A stretch of 64,000 nucleotides of DNA from Anaspis maculata (Eukaryota > Arthropoda > Insecta > Coleoptera > Scraptiidae). A program made the position numbers and the translations under genes. The stretch is from contig OX421961.1 in NCBI GenBank assembly GCA_949128115.1, forward strand, positions 119,973,050 through 120,037,049, written 5' to 3'. Of the stretch, positions 1-14,100 are shown piece by piece (the first letter of the stretch is position 1; every line of letters starts with the position of its first letter). Under the pieces are notes generated by a model, which searched no databases, was not told the DNA's origin, and saw only the letters and a list, made by a program, of their open reading frames with translations.

Positions 1-1877
1 TTTAATCTCAGTAACTGCTGACAGACTGACTAACCAAAAGTTCTTATTTGCTCTTCTCTGGCCTGACCGAAATAATTTGCAAACAGTTTTACCCCAAAAT
101 TAGATTTGTTTATTTCACCAAAAAAGAAATGTACACAAGTGAAATGATTTACACGGAAAGAAATTTATAACAATTGTTAATTACTTCAAAAGAGTAAAAG
201 AGTACTAAGCAAAGCACTGAAAGACTAATTTATGCAAAACTACCTAATAGAGATAAGAAAAATGAACGCTTCAATATATATATATTACAATAGTTACTAT
301 TGACAGAAAATTTAAAATGAAACAAATTGTATTAAGGTCAAAGGTCGAAATTCAACTGTAGTTACAGCTGTGATTATATGTCAAATTCAAAATTTTAAAA
401 TTTAGGATAATTGGTTATCTACTTTATTTACTAAAATGTACGCTTAAAATCAAGCAAGTTACCGTGTTTGTTCTTGTCCTTTTTAGAAAGATAAGCTTAG
501 ACAAGAAGTGCAAAAAAAAACCTAACGTGCCACGCTGAGTTTATCTAATATAAAACTGTAATTTTTCGATTTGACTTTTAGCAAATTAACAACCAATTAT
601 CATTAAAATCTTTACAAAAAAAATTCAATCGTACCCAAAAGTCACTCTTATGTTAATTAAACACTCTGACCAGACCTTAATAAGATCTCTGTCTCTCTCT
701 CGCTAAGAATTCAGCAGCAAATCGAAATAAATATATATGTATAATATCTTAATTGAAAAGGTAGGTAGTCAATTTTTATTAAATAGTGCTCAAAAATCTT
801 TCATGCAACTCAGCTTGACGATGCTCAGACGACTCGACGGCGGCGAAGCCAGAGGTAGGTACACAGTCCAGTTCTCTTTAGCTCCGACCGTTCCAAAGAA
901 AAGAAGGTGCCCAGATGTTTAAAATCGAACACAATTCCACCGGTAGCTCCGGAATCACAACGAAGCCAATCAGACGGCAGCACAACGATTGTCAAAACAA
1001 CACAAAAACAAAACCCAAAAAGAAAACCCTAAAAATAAATAAAATTGTAGTAACTCCAAAGGAGAAGCTATTTCCTATTACCTCTCGCAGGGGTTTATCA
1101 AGACGCACGTAAGTAAACGAGATATTTGATGAAAGAAAGCCTCCAGGTCTTGAAAACTCTAAAAATAACAAAAAAAATTCACTGCAGCAACTTCCAGAGA
1201 AATATAATTTGCACACATTACCTTCACAAGAGGGTTTTTTTCATAGTGAAAACGAGATCGACACGTAGAAAAGCCTCTAGGTTTTAAATGAAGCCAAATT
1301 CTTGCAGGCAGGTTTCGTCAAATCTGATCCTTAATCCCCGGAGGAAGGCACTTTCCACAAAACCAGCAAATTCAAAACAGCGGACTGAAAATTTTGCCAA
1401 ACGGTCTTCTTGATTTATTCCCAGTAATTCCTGGATCCTTTTAACACGCAAAGGATAATTTTCAAGAACACCTGACCAGAAATACCGACGAAACTAGCGA
1501 TTTGGTCTACGCTCGAACTCGATCTGAACTCCACAAAAAAACGCAATAAAATTTGCGGTCGTTCTTCAGCTGCCTTTTTGCGCTGATAAGAAAATATCGC
1601 AGCGATTTCTTTTTGGAATCGAATAAAATAGGAAAACTACACTCTAAGCACGGCTACAATGAAATTCAGAAATTAAAGAATAAAAAGGAAAAAGAGGAAA
1701 GAAAAGCAACACCACAAAATGAAGCATACAAATCGTAGGTAAAATTCGATCGTAACAAGACGTGCTAGGCTGGAAGGGACGGATCAAACGCATGGCGAAA
1801 AAAAAAAAAAGTGCCGGGAAAAAAACGGGATTTCTTTTATGTGCGAATTTTGAATTTAAATGTGTGACGGTTTGCAG
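1..1877. other. Non-coding stretch upstream of the first recognised exon
   Basis: AT-rich sequence with many short homopolymer runs and no reading frame that looks coding. It ends in the acceptor TTTGCAG at 1871-1877, so at least its right part is intron of the receptor-like gene. I see no recognisable exon, RNA gene or mobile element here. Confidence 0.5.
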
Positions 1878-2143
1878 GAGGCAGTCCCGTTTCGAAGCAC
1901 GATTCTAGCGCCGGAGAGTGCGACAGCGACGAGAAGAACCCGGACATCATCCCGCAGCCGGTGGATGCGGACGAAGCTGCGGATTACGTCCGCAAGAGGC
2001 AGCACGTGTCCACGATAGAGACGTCGCCCAGCAGGAGCCTGCTGCACCAGGCCGGCAATTCCGCAGGCGGAGGAGGGTACATCGGATATTGCACTTTGAG
2101 GAACGGCATGCCGCTGCACGAGCTGGCTGCACAATCGAAAATG
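1878..2143 (+). CDS. Penultimate exon of receptor-like gene
   Basis: The acceptor TTTGCAG ends at 1877 and the donor GTGGGT starts at 2144. The 266 bp give two bases completing a codon plus 88 codons ending in ATG. GC content is clearly higher than in the flanks, and the frame reads GSPVSKHDSSAGECDSDEKN at its start. Two shadow frames on the opposite strand are open only because of the GC-rich composition. Confidence 0.65.
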
Positions 2144-5100
2144 GTGGGTATAATTGAATTGTGCATCTTCAGCAGTAACTGCAGTTACACCAATTGTTCA
2201 CCACAAGAAAAATTCAATGTTCCCAAATTTGAAATTGATACAGTTTGCAAGACATCTAAATGATGGCTGATTGCAATGGTTCAATTTTATGAAATGCGAT
2301 AAGTGAGAAATATGTGGTGGCTGATAACGTTCTCTCGAACTAATCTTACCGATTACGTGTCAATCTTGGCTAAACTTCAAATACGCCTGCTGCTTTTTGG
2401 CGAACCATTCACAGCTTCAGGACGTGTAAACACCTGTAGAAAAATTTTGACCAGGTATTTTTTGCATAGTGCATAGTGAGTACAGAAAATGATCACATAA
2501 TCTACTGGCTACCGACTTCAATTTCTTTTATCAGGCTCCAGCCTGGAATTAACACTTTGAAAAGACAAGAGGAGTTAGATGACGTTGCAAAAAACTGAAC
2601 CCCGTGTCGTTTTCAGATCATATCTATTTTTTTCGGTTTCGTACAAACCCTCCTGTGTATAAATGACCCTCGCTGTGCGAGAGACTTTGTAACAAACGCT
2701 AAGAGGATGTCAGCACGGGCTCTATGTAGCTATCGAAATTACGTGTAATTCAATATCTCATCCGAGCACTTGTTCGGATAGCGCACACCAGAAGTGGTTG
2801 TCGTGTAATTCACAACCGCCCACTTTATAAAGACAAGAATGTCTGTCCTCTCTCCGCCATCATACCCACTTTCGTCCTCTTTTTTTTTACCCTCTCACAC
2901 GACGACGCACAAAAGCGTAAATTTCGTTACGTACACCTCTCCACGTCCTCCACAAGAGTGTATTGTGGAATTTGAGCTCCAAACTTCGCCTATTGTAGGT
3001 TTCAAACATGGAATTGTAATATGGTAATAAGTACACGTCAACTTCTTGTACTGCCGAACGCCAACACAGAAGCTAGGTAGGTACCTAATCGGATTCCTCT
3101 CACTGCAACTCTGCAAAATTGCAACATATTCTGCGCTGGAGTATTTGCATATATTTTCTGAAGTTATACTTACCGTCAATAAATTATACTCAGTCTGGAT
3201 TGTAGGTGGGTAATTCGAAAAAAAAAAAAATTCGCCGCATAACCTCCCGTGAGAATACCAAAACGAAATCTGCTTTGCGCTCTCCTTCCTCTCTCCCGGT
3301 TTCGTCCCCTTTTCCCGAATCAGTTATTATCAAAATGATAATATAGTGTGCGGCTGGGAGCGCGCTGGTGAATCACGGCAGATGCCCTGGATGGTATGTC
3401 GATTCGGATACGTGAGGTCACCGGGGTCGCACACGACCAAATTGCTCTCCTCTCCACCAGCAGCCATCCCTGGATGTGCTCTGCTCGTTCCCTTTCCCCC
3501 CCGTACGTTTCAGGACCGGCTCATCCCGCTCGCTTGCCCAAAGGACACGTTTGATAACACCCGGATGCGTCGGTCAAGTGAATTTGCACAGTTAACTGTT
3601 ACACAGAGAGAGGAGCTCCACTGGCTCTCTGCAGCGGCAGCAACAACTCCTTCCGCCAGCTCCTCCTAAATTGTAGTGTGTACTACTCGAATCGACTGTA
3701 CAAACTGATGACCAGACAAGCCAAGCCCGGGCGAGCGGCGGTGGTGGTCGGCAGAGTCCTAAGCCGAGCCGTAGACTACGATGTAGTGGCCCCTATGCGC
3801 TCAAATTAGTGGCTTTGATAAGAACACGGTTTGAGCAATGGGTCTGAGCCAGTGGTCATCATCATCAAAGTGCTTGATCCTTGACCCAGCGCAAAAAAAG
3901 AACTCCAATTAGCAGCAAAAGTATTTTTCATTCTATTACTGCTTCATTATAGCCTCCGAAAAGACTTCTAAACACTGGGATGCCGCAAGTTGGGTTGGAA
4001 AACAAGAATGTCTAAAAGTTGATGTAATGATGAAATGATTAAACAATCCAAATTCATCTAGGAGGATTTTAGATGTCATCAACGCAATATCCGTTAACAT
4101 CGGCTTCGTTACAAAGTGAGAACTTGTTTGGAGTAGTAAAAAGATACTTACAAGAAGTAACGAAAAGTACAAATGACAAGAGAAGTAATAACGCGAGACT
4201 GCTCAACAAGTCGGCAAAAAGTGAGCTGGTAATAAGTAACCAATAATTTCAATATTGCCGAAATATACAATTTAGAAACTAACTTCGAGATTAGCAATAT
4301 CTCAGGAGCCGCGCGATCCTCAAGATGTCAAGCCAATAAGAACCGGTACTCTGATTCCCAATTGGACCATGCTCATCAGAAAGGGACCAAGCGACATTTG
4401 CGTCGTTTCGAGAAAACATGCTTCAAGGTTGCGATAGTACCCTGGACACACTATAGAAAGCTTAATGATCATTAACGATGGATCGTTATTTAACTTCTGT
4501 TGTTGCTGTCACCAAGACAGCAGGAGAAACGTAGGTACGTTCGTGCTTAACGATCATGACCAAAAAAAGTCTTTGTTTTTCCTCTTGCTGTCGCCAAGAC
4601 AGTAAGGGAAGTTAAATGACGATCCGTTAATGATCATGCATTAAGCTTTCTAGTGTGTCCAGGGTATAAAGTGAAACAACTCACGCAGACCTTATTTCCA
4701 AGCGTATTTCAACCTTCAAGGAAGAGTTTGGCGCTTGATACTGTAAAACATGAGGGGTTGGTGTTGATTAAAATGAAATAAAATAAAATAAACGGAAGCT
4801 GAAAACACAATGAAAATAGTCAAGGACATTTCCAAGGTGATGAAAGATATGAAAATACCACCAATTGTGAGACTGAAGGTAAGGGGTAGGTTAAAATAGC
4901 TTTTTGCTACGTATTAAAAATGTAAAGTATAAAAGAGAAATCTCACCGCAAGTCATTAGTTGTAACCATGGGGGTAGGCGGTCATTAGTTGTAACCATGG
5001 AGGTAGGCGTTGTTGAAGTATTTTTACTACTAAGTATTAAATTAGTTACCAATTGTAACAATGGGGCGGTTCATGTTCAAAATAAACTACACAATTTAAA

Positions 5101-8100
5101 CACAATAAGATAGGTATAAATGATAATACGTATTGCAAGTTCCTGTACTTATGTACTGCTTGGGGGAACTATAATAGCAGGTCGATGACCCTGTATGGTC
5201 GTTCAGAATAAGGGGTGATTGAACTTAAGGGTAGTAACGTGACTGCCACCACTGACTCAGTTATTTTATATGGAGAGGCAGATCCGTAGGGGAGAGGAAC
5301 AGACCATCTGGGCACATCTAGAATTTCAACTCAGGTTGGTAGCGTGCATTTCAGCTTATATATTTCTGGCTTTAACTCTTCGGGGAAGGCGTTTAGATGA
5401 GTCCGGCAGACGAGGCTTTGAATCGAATCGAAACCTCAGCTTATTACCTGGTTGCATTTGAAGGGTGGTCAGGTAAACAAGAGATTTTCAAAACAAACAT
5501 TATACAGGGTGGTCCTCGTTTTATGTCATTAAATTCAAGGATCAATAGAAAATGAAAAATGAAGGGGACTTTCTCCAGAAAACATATTTAAAAAATGCCT
5601 AATAACAGAGATACAGCCCTTCAAAGTTGGAAATAAATGATCGTTTTTTCCGCATAACTTTTGAACCGCTCAACCGATTTCATTCAAAATAGAACCGAAG
5701 GTTTACTTGAGTCATCCCCTGTCGCACAATCATAACATGTTCCATAAAAGAGTTTCAGGGGCGTAGATATCAGGGGGTGTTCTTACTCCCCCCCCCCTAT
5801 TTCTCACCCACCAGTTATTTTTGAAAACAGTTCATAATTTTGAATTCTATGTTCAATTTAGAAGAAAAAGTCACTCTTGCAAAATTTTGATTAGAGGCTT
5901 TGTTTAGAAGATTATTGAGTTTGAAACTTTGGAAAACATTCCGAAATCGCCACTTTCCAGAACCCAATTTTTTTTTTCCTGAAAATTTCTGGTGTTTTGG
6001 AAAAAATGATGGTTCATCAACTAAGAAATTCTAGAAAACCTATTTCAGCTGAGAAATCATGAGTTTCTTTGGATTTTAATTTTTAGACCTTTGAAAGTGG
6101 TGATTTCGGGATGTTTCCCAAAGTTTCAAACCCAAATATCTCCTCAACGAAGCCTCTGATCAAAATTTTGCAACTGTGATTTTTTCTTCAAAATTAAACG
6201 TAGAATTCAAAATTATGCACAGTTTCCAAAAATAACTAGGGGGGTGAAAAATAGGAGGGGAAAAGTAAGGTCACCCCCTAATGTCTAAGCCCCTGAAACT
6301 TTTTTATGGAATATGTTATGATTGTTCGACAGGGGATAATTTCAGTGAACCTTCGGTCCTATTTATAATCAAATCGGTTGAAAGGTTCAAAAGTTATGCA
6401 AAAAAAAACGATTATTTATTTCCAACTTTGAAGGGCTGTATCTCTGTTATTAGGCATTTCTCAAATATGTTGTCTGGAGAAAGTCCCCTTCATTTTTCAT
6501 TCTCTATCGATCCTTGAATTTAATGACATAAAAGTTGGACCACCCTGTATATTCAAACAAGCAAAATGATTGAGTACAAACACTGCATGGGTTTACTAAC
6601 CAAAACTGGTATTGAAAATATTCACAATAGTGGCCACCTCGTGGCGAAATAATAATTGATTAAGTGAACAAATACAAAACTCAGCTGCCGCTGTGACATT
6701 TGATGACGTAAGAGAGTAATGCAACATACTGTCACGACGCCATTTTGGCGTTCATTCTTCATGGCCCGTGCACATGACGTAGGTGGGGATATGAGAGAGA
6801 GAGAGAGACATAGAGTCAGAGAGAGTCGCCAGAGAGCGTTTGGCAGATGACTCATAGCTCGTGCGCGTCGCGTTGCAGCACATGATTGGATTATATATGG
6901 ATAATATATTAATTGGACGGATCCTACCTTGTCCGTTGACATCGCACAATAAAGAACTTTATATTTACGTTCCACCCTGGGTACCAACAGGGTAACACTC
7001 GCGAGAAACACAAGGGTAATATTTTTAGGACGATTGGTTTCTGCGTTGACATGGAACATCGCGTCTTAGCGCGTCGGTAAATTATTTATCAAAATATGCT
7101 CGGGCACGTGAGGCTATCGAATTAGGATGGTGCACTATAATCACTTCAAGCGCGTCCGGCTTTCCTTGTACTAATGCCGGAGTTCAATTGATTTCTCACG
7201 CGCGTTTTTCAACAATACAACTGTGGAATATGACCACTCAAAATTCGGGAATTTTACGGCCGCTGAGACGCCAAAAGCGGCGTCCCGGCCGGACACCATC
7301 CGAGGTGCCGAAACTAAGCGACTCTCAGTTATTTGACTGTAAATGGACTATTAATCGAATGACCGCGTCGGGTCAAGAGTTTTAGGTCGAGTCGCGGGTC
7401 GCAAGTGAAGTCTCTTTATCTTCTGTTCCGCTCTTACTTATAGCCCTGTCTTATCTCACAATCCCGTGGTCAAAAGGACCAATCAGAGCGGACCTTTTAG
7501 AAGGAAAAACGGTCCCACGGAGGTGTGTAAGCGATGGCTCAGCACTCAACGTGTTTTGGCTAACAGGTCGATGAGTCTGGACTATCGCGAAATGAGTCAA
7601 GTGGTACGTGACATTTTTCTAGCTTATTTCTCAACATGATTCGTAACTTTCCGGTCCTTATGAATATTTGAAACCAGGCAAATTTTGAGCCTAAAATTAA
7701 TTCTCTCTCTCTCTCTTATATTTCAAATTAACTATAGAAAAATAGCAGTTAGGCTACAATAAAAAAAATCAAGCTTCAGCAACTATTAAGAAGAAATCCC
7801 AAGTAGGGGGGAAACCAGGTGAATAAGGCTCGGTTTGCTACAGTACTTTCCGGAAAAATACTACCTATGTAGAGCAGGTATAGTCGCATTTAGACAATAT
7901 ATCATTCTCGAATAAAATGTCGCTTGGTTCCTTTCTGATAAGCATCAGCCAATAATTATAGACAAACCAAGAACATCAACATCACAGTTAGGCAGCCAAT
8001 TATACACTTCGATAAGTTGTCAAATGCAAGAAGAGAGAGCGACGATCGTATTGAGGGTATTCGACTGACGATAACACAAAAAGGAGCAGAGCAAGGATAA

Positions 8101-11100
8101 CGGATTTGGAGGATACCAAGCTCAACGGAACAAAAACCAACATAACATCAAAACAGGTTGGCAGGTTAATCGAAGCTGTGCTAGGCCTATTTCAAGAAGT
8201 TCTTTCTGGTGACTAGCTTTTATAGGCCCGGACAAGCCGCTTGGCGGGGGCTTCAAATTACTCATGGAAGCCATTACTACTGATGTGATACCTACAAGTG
8301 ACAAGGGGATACGTGCACATGATTTTGTTTTTCCGTTATGTTAGGCAGGTCGCAATTGTGCTGTGCAAGTTTTGTATCGTCGATCTTCGGCTTCCTCGTC
8401 TTCTAGATGTCACCTCATAGTAGAATGGTGATGCCATTCTTGTCGTTGGACTCTAGGAATTGCTAGCTAGCTCAAAAAAACCGGAGAACATGATTTTAAC
8501 GCATTTGGCGGTAATTTCCAAGACAAAGGGCTCGCTACTTTGAGGAATCATCAGGTAGACAAGTTCACGGGAAAATTTTTCAGAAAGTAGGTACTCCTTC
8601 TTCTGGCAGGACCGCGCTTCAAAGCCTGTCATTGAAAGATTTCGAATATTGCGATCACGCCTACGCGATACATACATTTTAAGCAATCCTTCGTTTTTTA
8701 TTCGACCTGAGGCTTCGCAGCTTGGCCTTGGGGAACTTGAAGTTGATTGAAAGATGGACCTGGTCCTAATGTGCGTTCGTCTAGTACCCTATAGTGCCAT
8801 CAGCGGCCATTGTTGCTTTTCTTGTAGTATAGGGATAGGCGTATATATCAAAGGAGGAATTTTTCAATTCGCTATGGCTTCTGCTCGCTCTATAGCTGTC
8901 TGGACAATGTCAGGTTTATTTCAAGACTCGAGATATTCGAACATGACTCGCGGTACTAGGTCGTGTTATTCAGGAGATTGTGAATTAACTTCTTTGCTGG
9001 GGTCAAGACAACCGGTACATCAAGCTCGTAGATTATTACACCTTTGATCATCAAATCAGGTAATCTGGATTTTAGCGAGGCTTGATTTAACAAATTGAAC
9101 TGCTCCGCTCTTTTGGACCCTTGGCTATGATAGTCGTTATCTCCCTCCCCTGCTACCTTGGACCTCTAACCTACGTTTTGCTTACGTTGTCGTTTCACCC
9201 AGGTTCTACTCGAGACGAGAACGGAAGTTTGGGGATGAGGATTGTATTGAAAAGTGGAACAGAAACACGAATTGACAGCAAACAAAATGAATGTTTATTG
9301 AAATTATTAGCATAATTCAAATGAATCAGATTCTTTTCATAAAACACCTAACAAAATGAGAGTGACAGTCTAGCAAAATGGCACACAATAGACAAAATGA
9401 ACAAAAACACTTAAAAACAAAACAACAAAATGTGTCATACTGCTAGTCAAAGAAAAAGAGGAAAGTGACGGATTCAGAAAAGGGCACTCAGTGGAAGAAC
9501 TTAGTCAAAGAAACCCCTGAGTTAAGCCCTGAGGGCTAAATTTCAAGTTCAAGTTGCAACCCGCGCAGCGTGGCGCAAGTAGTCACGTGATCCCTCTGTG
9601 CCAATGAGCATGCCATTATTGGATCACGTGACTACTTGCGCCACGCTGCGCGAGTTGCAACTCGGACTTGAAATTTGGCCCTGAGAAGAAAACTCTCAAA
9701 GACGTGACAAATGAATAACAAAACCTCACTGATAAATTCCGGTATTCAGTGTGAGTGAAATTAGTAAAACAAAATCGCAGAAACATCAGTAAACAATGCA
9801 TAATGAATCAACAAATTGACTATGCAGATAAAATCATCAACAATGCATACAATGCAATGCAAAAATCCAAAACAAGATGAAATAGGGGTGGTTAGTAGGA
9901 TCCTGTAAAATGCCTACATCCTACATTGAATATCTGACAAACATAGCAGCGAGCATAAAGATGGCCCCGTGGCGCAGGCAGTCGAGTGGCTGCCTGCGAC
10001 GCGGAAGTCCCGGGTTCGATTCCCGGTGAAAAGTCTGGGTGTTGTGTTGTCCAAAATTTGCACTTTTCCAAGTTTATAAACCTGATAAATAAACGGGCAA
10101 ACTCCATGGCGAGAAAAAGCCGATAAGGAGAAAAACATTAAAAAAAAAACATGACATAAAAACATGAGAGTCATAAAAAACGGCGGACAATGACATTTAA
10201 ATGAACTCAATCCATGACACAGACAAAAATACATGTGGGTACATGACAAGTAGTGATTACATGACAAGCAAATCACACACAACATTAATAAAGTGGTCAC
10301 AAAAATGTTTACATAATATTCAGTAAGTTGACAAAATTCGTGAGACAACAAAAATGACATAAAAAATCAAAACGTGAAACAGACTCATACAAAAAATCAT
10401 TCTAAACCCGGACCTGAACATGAAAACAATTTCCGTATACGCACCTAAGCTCGAATCTGAAAGATACAAACGAAATCCCATACGCGTTATCTTAAGAACC
10501 TACAATTCTTCGCGCGAGGCGTCGATGTACATTCCTTGAGAGAGCAGTGCAAACACGAATATGACATCATCCATAGGAAAAACGCGTAGGTACCTAACAT
10601 ACGTCCAGCATCAACAGGGCCGTTGGGTATCCCAGAAAATTAGTGGAATCCACGACACGCGTAGGGTGCCTCAATCCTCGCTTTAAAGTAGTCTGAAACA
10701 ACCGCGAAAACCCATTTTCGGTCCTCTTCTTTGTTCTGAATTCCCGGAAACAAATGAATTGACGCCCGCAACAGAGAGATGCGATTTTAAATTCATAATT
10801 CGGCCTTACATGCGTAGTGAAAGTTTTAAACTGAATGCGAACAGACCAAAAAGGATGTGGATTGAATCTTGAGCAAATAAGTCAAAAATCACCCACCTGT
10901 AACAAAAATCTTTCACTTGTGGTGTGTGGATATTTTTTTTTTGTTCAAGTTCAACCACCAAATGGAATTGCTGAAAACGTGATGACTACTAGCTGAATGG
11001 AATGTCGCAATGTTCATTACATGTCTTTGCTCAATAGGGATTGCCGGAAAAAACAGAAAAGATGACGATGTGGAAAAGCCGGCAAAACAGAGAAGACAAA

Positions 11101-14100
11101 CGAGTCAAGAAATCAAGAATTATCATTCAAATGTCGAGTCTGTCAATTTATCCCATGGATTATACCCCTGTCAACTGTCAAGTGCTACTGCACTGGTCAC
11201 CTTAGTTGACAGGACCCCTTTGAGTCTCAGAACCATCATGTGTGGGTGCGTTCAGCGCCTCCTGGTGGCTGATTTCCGCCAATATCGGTTGAAAAATGCA
11301 AACGTTCAAGGTGGCAGTGGTGGTTTCGAGAAACTCTTGATAATAAAGCAAAACTTTATCTTGACTCAGATTAGCTTCATCGCCGGGGTAGAGGTTATTT
11401 CAATCTGCTCAATGTACCTATCATTTTTCCAGCTGAAGACATCATAATTAGAATAGAAAGAAAGGGCTCGATCGCTGCGACTCAAATCACAGCTGAACTT
11501 TGACATTGCAACAAAAGGAGTCACCTTTTAAATATCCCCAAGACGCATTCCCTTCGTAGCACAACGCAATGACCCATTTATATGTTGACACAAATTACTT
11601 ATTCGGTTTGTCTTGGTGATGCCTTTTTAATTGGATTTAACTTTGTTCGTTGTTTCTCACTCAAGCAAGTCAGCCAACCATCTCTATAGCAAATACCTCG
11701 ACAAAGCCGGCGGACAAACAAATTTAGTTTGTAATTAGTGAAATACTGTAGCCGCCTGCTTTCAACTTCAACTAGAAGCGATACATGCTAAGGATATAGG
11801 TATCAAAAGTGAGGACCCCAATCTCCCGAATCCGTCTGTTTGCTATACCCCGGGAAGATACCACGAACTTCGATTTTCTAACATCCATAACGGGATTAGC
11901 ACACAATAATTGTCAATATGATACCCGGCGTCAAGTGTGAAAGGGTTCCTGTGTAAGCATCCAATATTCCCGATATAGGACGGGGGGAATATGGGGAATG
12001 GGGATATAGCACATAGGGAACCCCGGGTATTAGATTTCCACCTTAGGATATCCAGTGGCAATATATAACACCGCCGGCGGTCGGCTCTTCTCTCTCCGGT
12101 CCTCGAGCTGTGCGGGGATGGCTCCCAAGCAACAGTTCCTCTTTAGCCTTTATCTTCCGGGGGTGGGTAGTGCCGGCGTCCCTGCCACTAACCCGGAGAA
12201 TGGCCACGCGAGGGCACTCTCTCTTATCGATCATACCGCGGAAGCGGCCCTCCCCGGCGGCTTAATACTGCACGGATGGTTTCTTCGGGAGTCGCAGCGT
12301 TGCCATCCGGGGGCTTTGTGCGGATCTAACCGAACTTAATTCCAGCAGCATGCACAGGACGGACGAGGGGATTTTTAGCAGCAGCAGGGTGCATGGAGAG
12401 ACACTTGGCGCAACATGACGAGGCGAAGAAGTGGAGACAAGGAGCTGGATTCAGGTCCGCGGTCATTGTGAAAAGCGGCTGACACTGCAGCAAGTGCAGA
12501 ACGGCTCAGACACGTTGCACTTTTCAGTGCGGGTGGTGTTTCACGCCACGGAATCAGCACAAAAATATAATAATCCTTTCTGGGTTGTCAAGTAATCAAC
12601 CCCGTTTCTCCTAGCAAACCCACTTGTCAGCACCAGACTATAATATGGACGGTTGTTTTGAATAATTCGTAGTTCTAGAGCTTGTGTGCGGTTCGAAGGT
12701 GTCGGCAGCTTCGTCCAGTGCATAATTTCCAAACTAATTGGACACGGGGTCGGGGAGCAGGTATAGCTAAATTGGTAATTTTCGGACGTCCCCAAGTCTC
12801 CGAAGTTATGCTCTTCTAACTAAATAATAAGATATGCAGCCCATTGGTGCCGTTGAGTGCATGCGGTCATATCTCTCTCTGCGCACCCATTGAAATAATT
12901 CAGCTGCATCAGTATACATGACGCAAATTACTTGTCAAATTACGTCACAGGGATGTCGCACATGTTATGCTAATCGTCCAACTGCATATTGAGAGGCTCT
13001 TTTGCCATTACATGTCTCTCTGCAAACACCACATGTTGGAATGTATACGCGTGTGATCCTGAATGATTTAAGCTGGTGCCCGTTGTCGTAATAAAAAATC
13101 GAGATGTTTTGACACTAATCTTATCTTAACCTCATCTATCAGACAATCGTATGTCCCCACCTCATCTATCAGCCAATCGTATGTCCCCAACTCCGTTATC
13201 GTTAGTTTGAAATTTGGTCGTTGACGGTGGCGCTGTGATTTTGAATTCAATCGCCTATTGCGATTTCGACTGCCCGTTTGCGCAATTGTCAAGTATTATA
13301 ACTTTCATCCTTACAGTCCAGTGTGAATAGTAGACCCATACAGAGGGCGACCCATAATCCCATAAATTGCCTCTGAGGAGGTAGGTAGTTAGACAGATTA
13401 ATAGGTTTTGCGAATGGCGAGTTTTTCTCGTCATCATCTCGCAAAGTTATCCAGATACGGACCTGGCAACGAAAATATTTGTGCAGAAACGGAATCCCCT
13501 CAAATCATATGTTACAGCCTTATTGTTACCAGTTTCGACAGTTCTATCCATTTTGCCTAAGTGGTTCAGAAGTCACATAAATTAAGGACGCAGTCTTCCA
13601 TACGGAGATCCTTGAAACTTTCTGCGCTTTGTGCTGTATACTCTCTCCGACTTTCGGCGTGTCCAGTTCGGATCAACATTCGCACGAAGTTTATGTTAGT
13701 TTTAAATCTGCCAAGATCTGTTCCAGAACAACCCACCAATATACGACCACCACCACCAGTTCGATGCATAAATTGCATAACCAATCCGATTGGATTAAAA
13801 CCAATGGAAATCGCCGGTCAGATTATTGGCGCACACAATTGAGTATTCAATCAACCGCGTCCGATTTGCAGAGGAAATGTGGACGGCTCGTAAACCCAAA
13901 AGGACATAACTTAGTTATGCCGAGAGGGACGGCTCAACCTTTGAGGAGGTCGCAAAATTAATAATTTAATTTGTAAAATTAACTTCTCTCTCCAGTCAGT
14001 CCGAGAGTCGATCTCGTTTATTCGGAGACGTTGAAATGAGTTTCTCAGAATGGCTAACGCGCGCGGCTGAGATTTTTTTCATTTTCCCGGAAAATTCAAT

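Noticed and set aside
6281..6517. 78-codon ORF
   Set aside because: It lies in the right arm of the foldback at 5503-6550 and is interrupted in the mirrored arm and in related elements.
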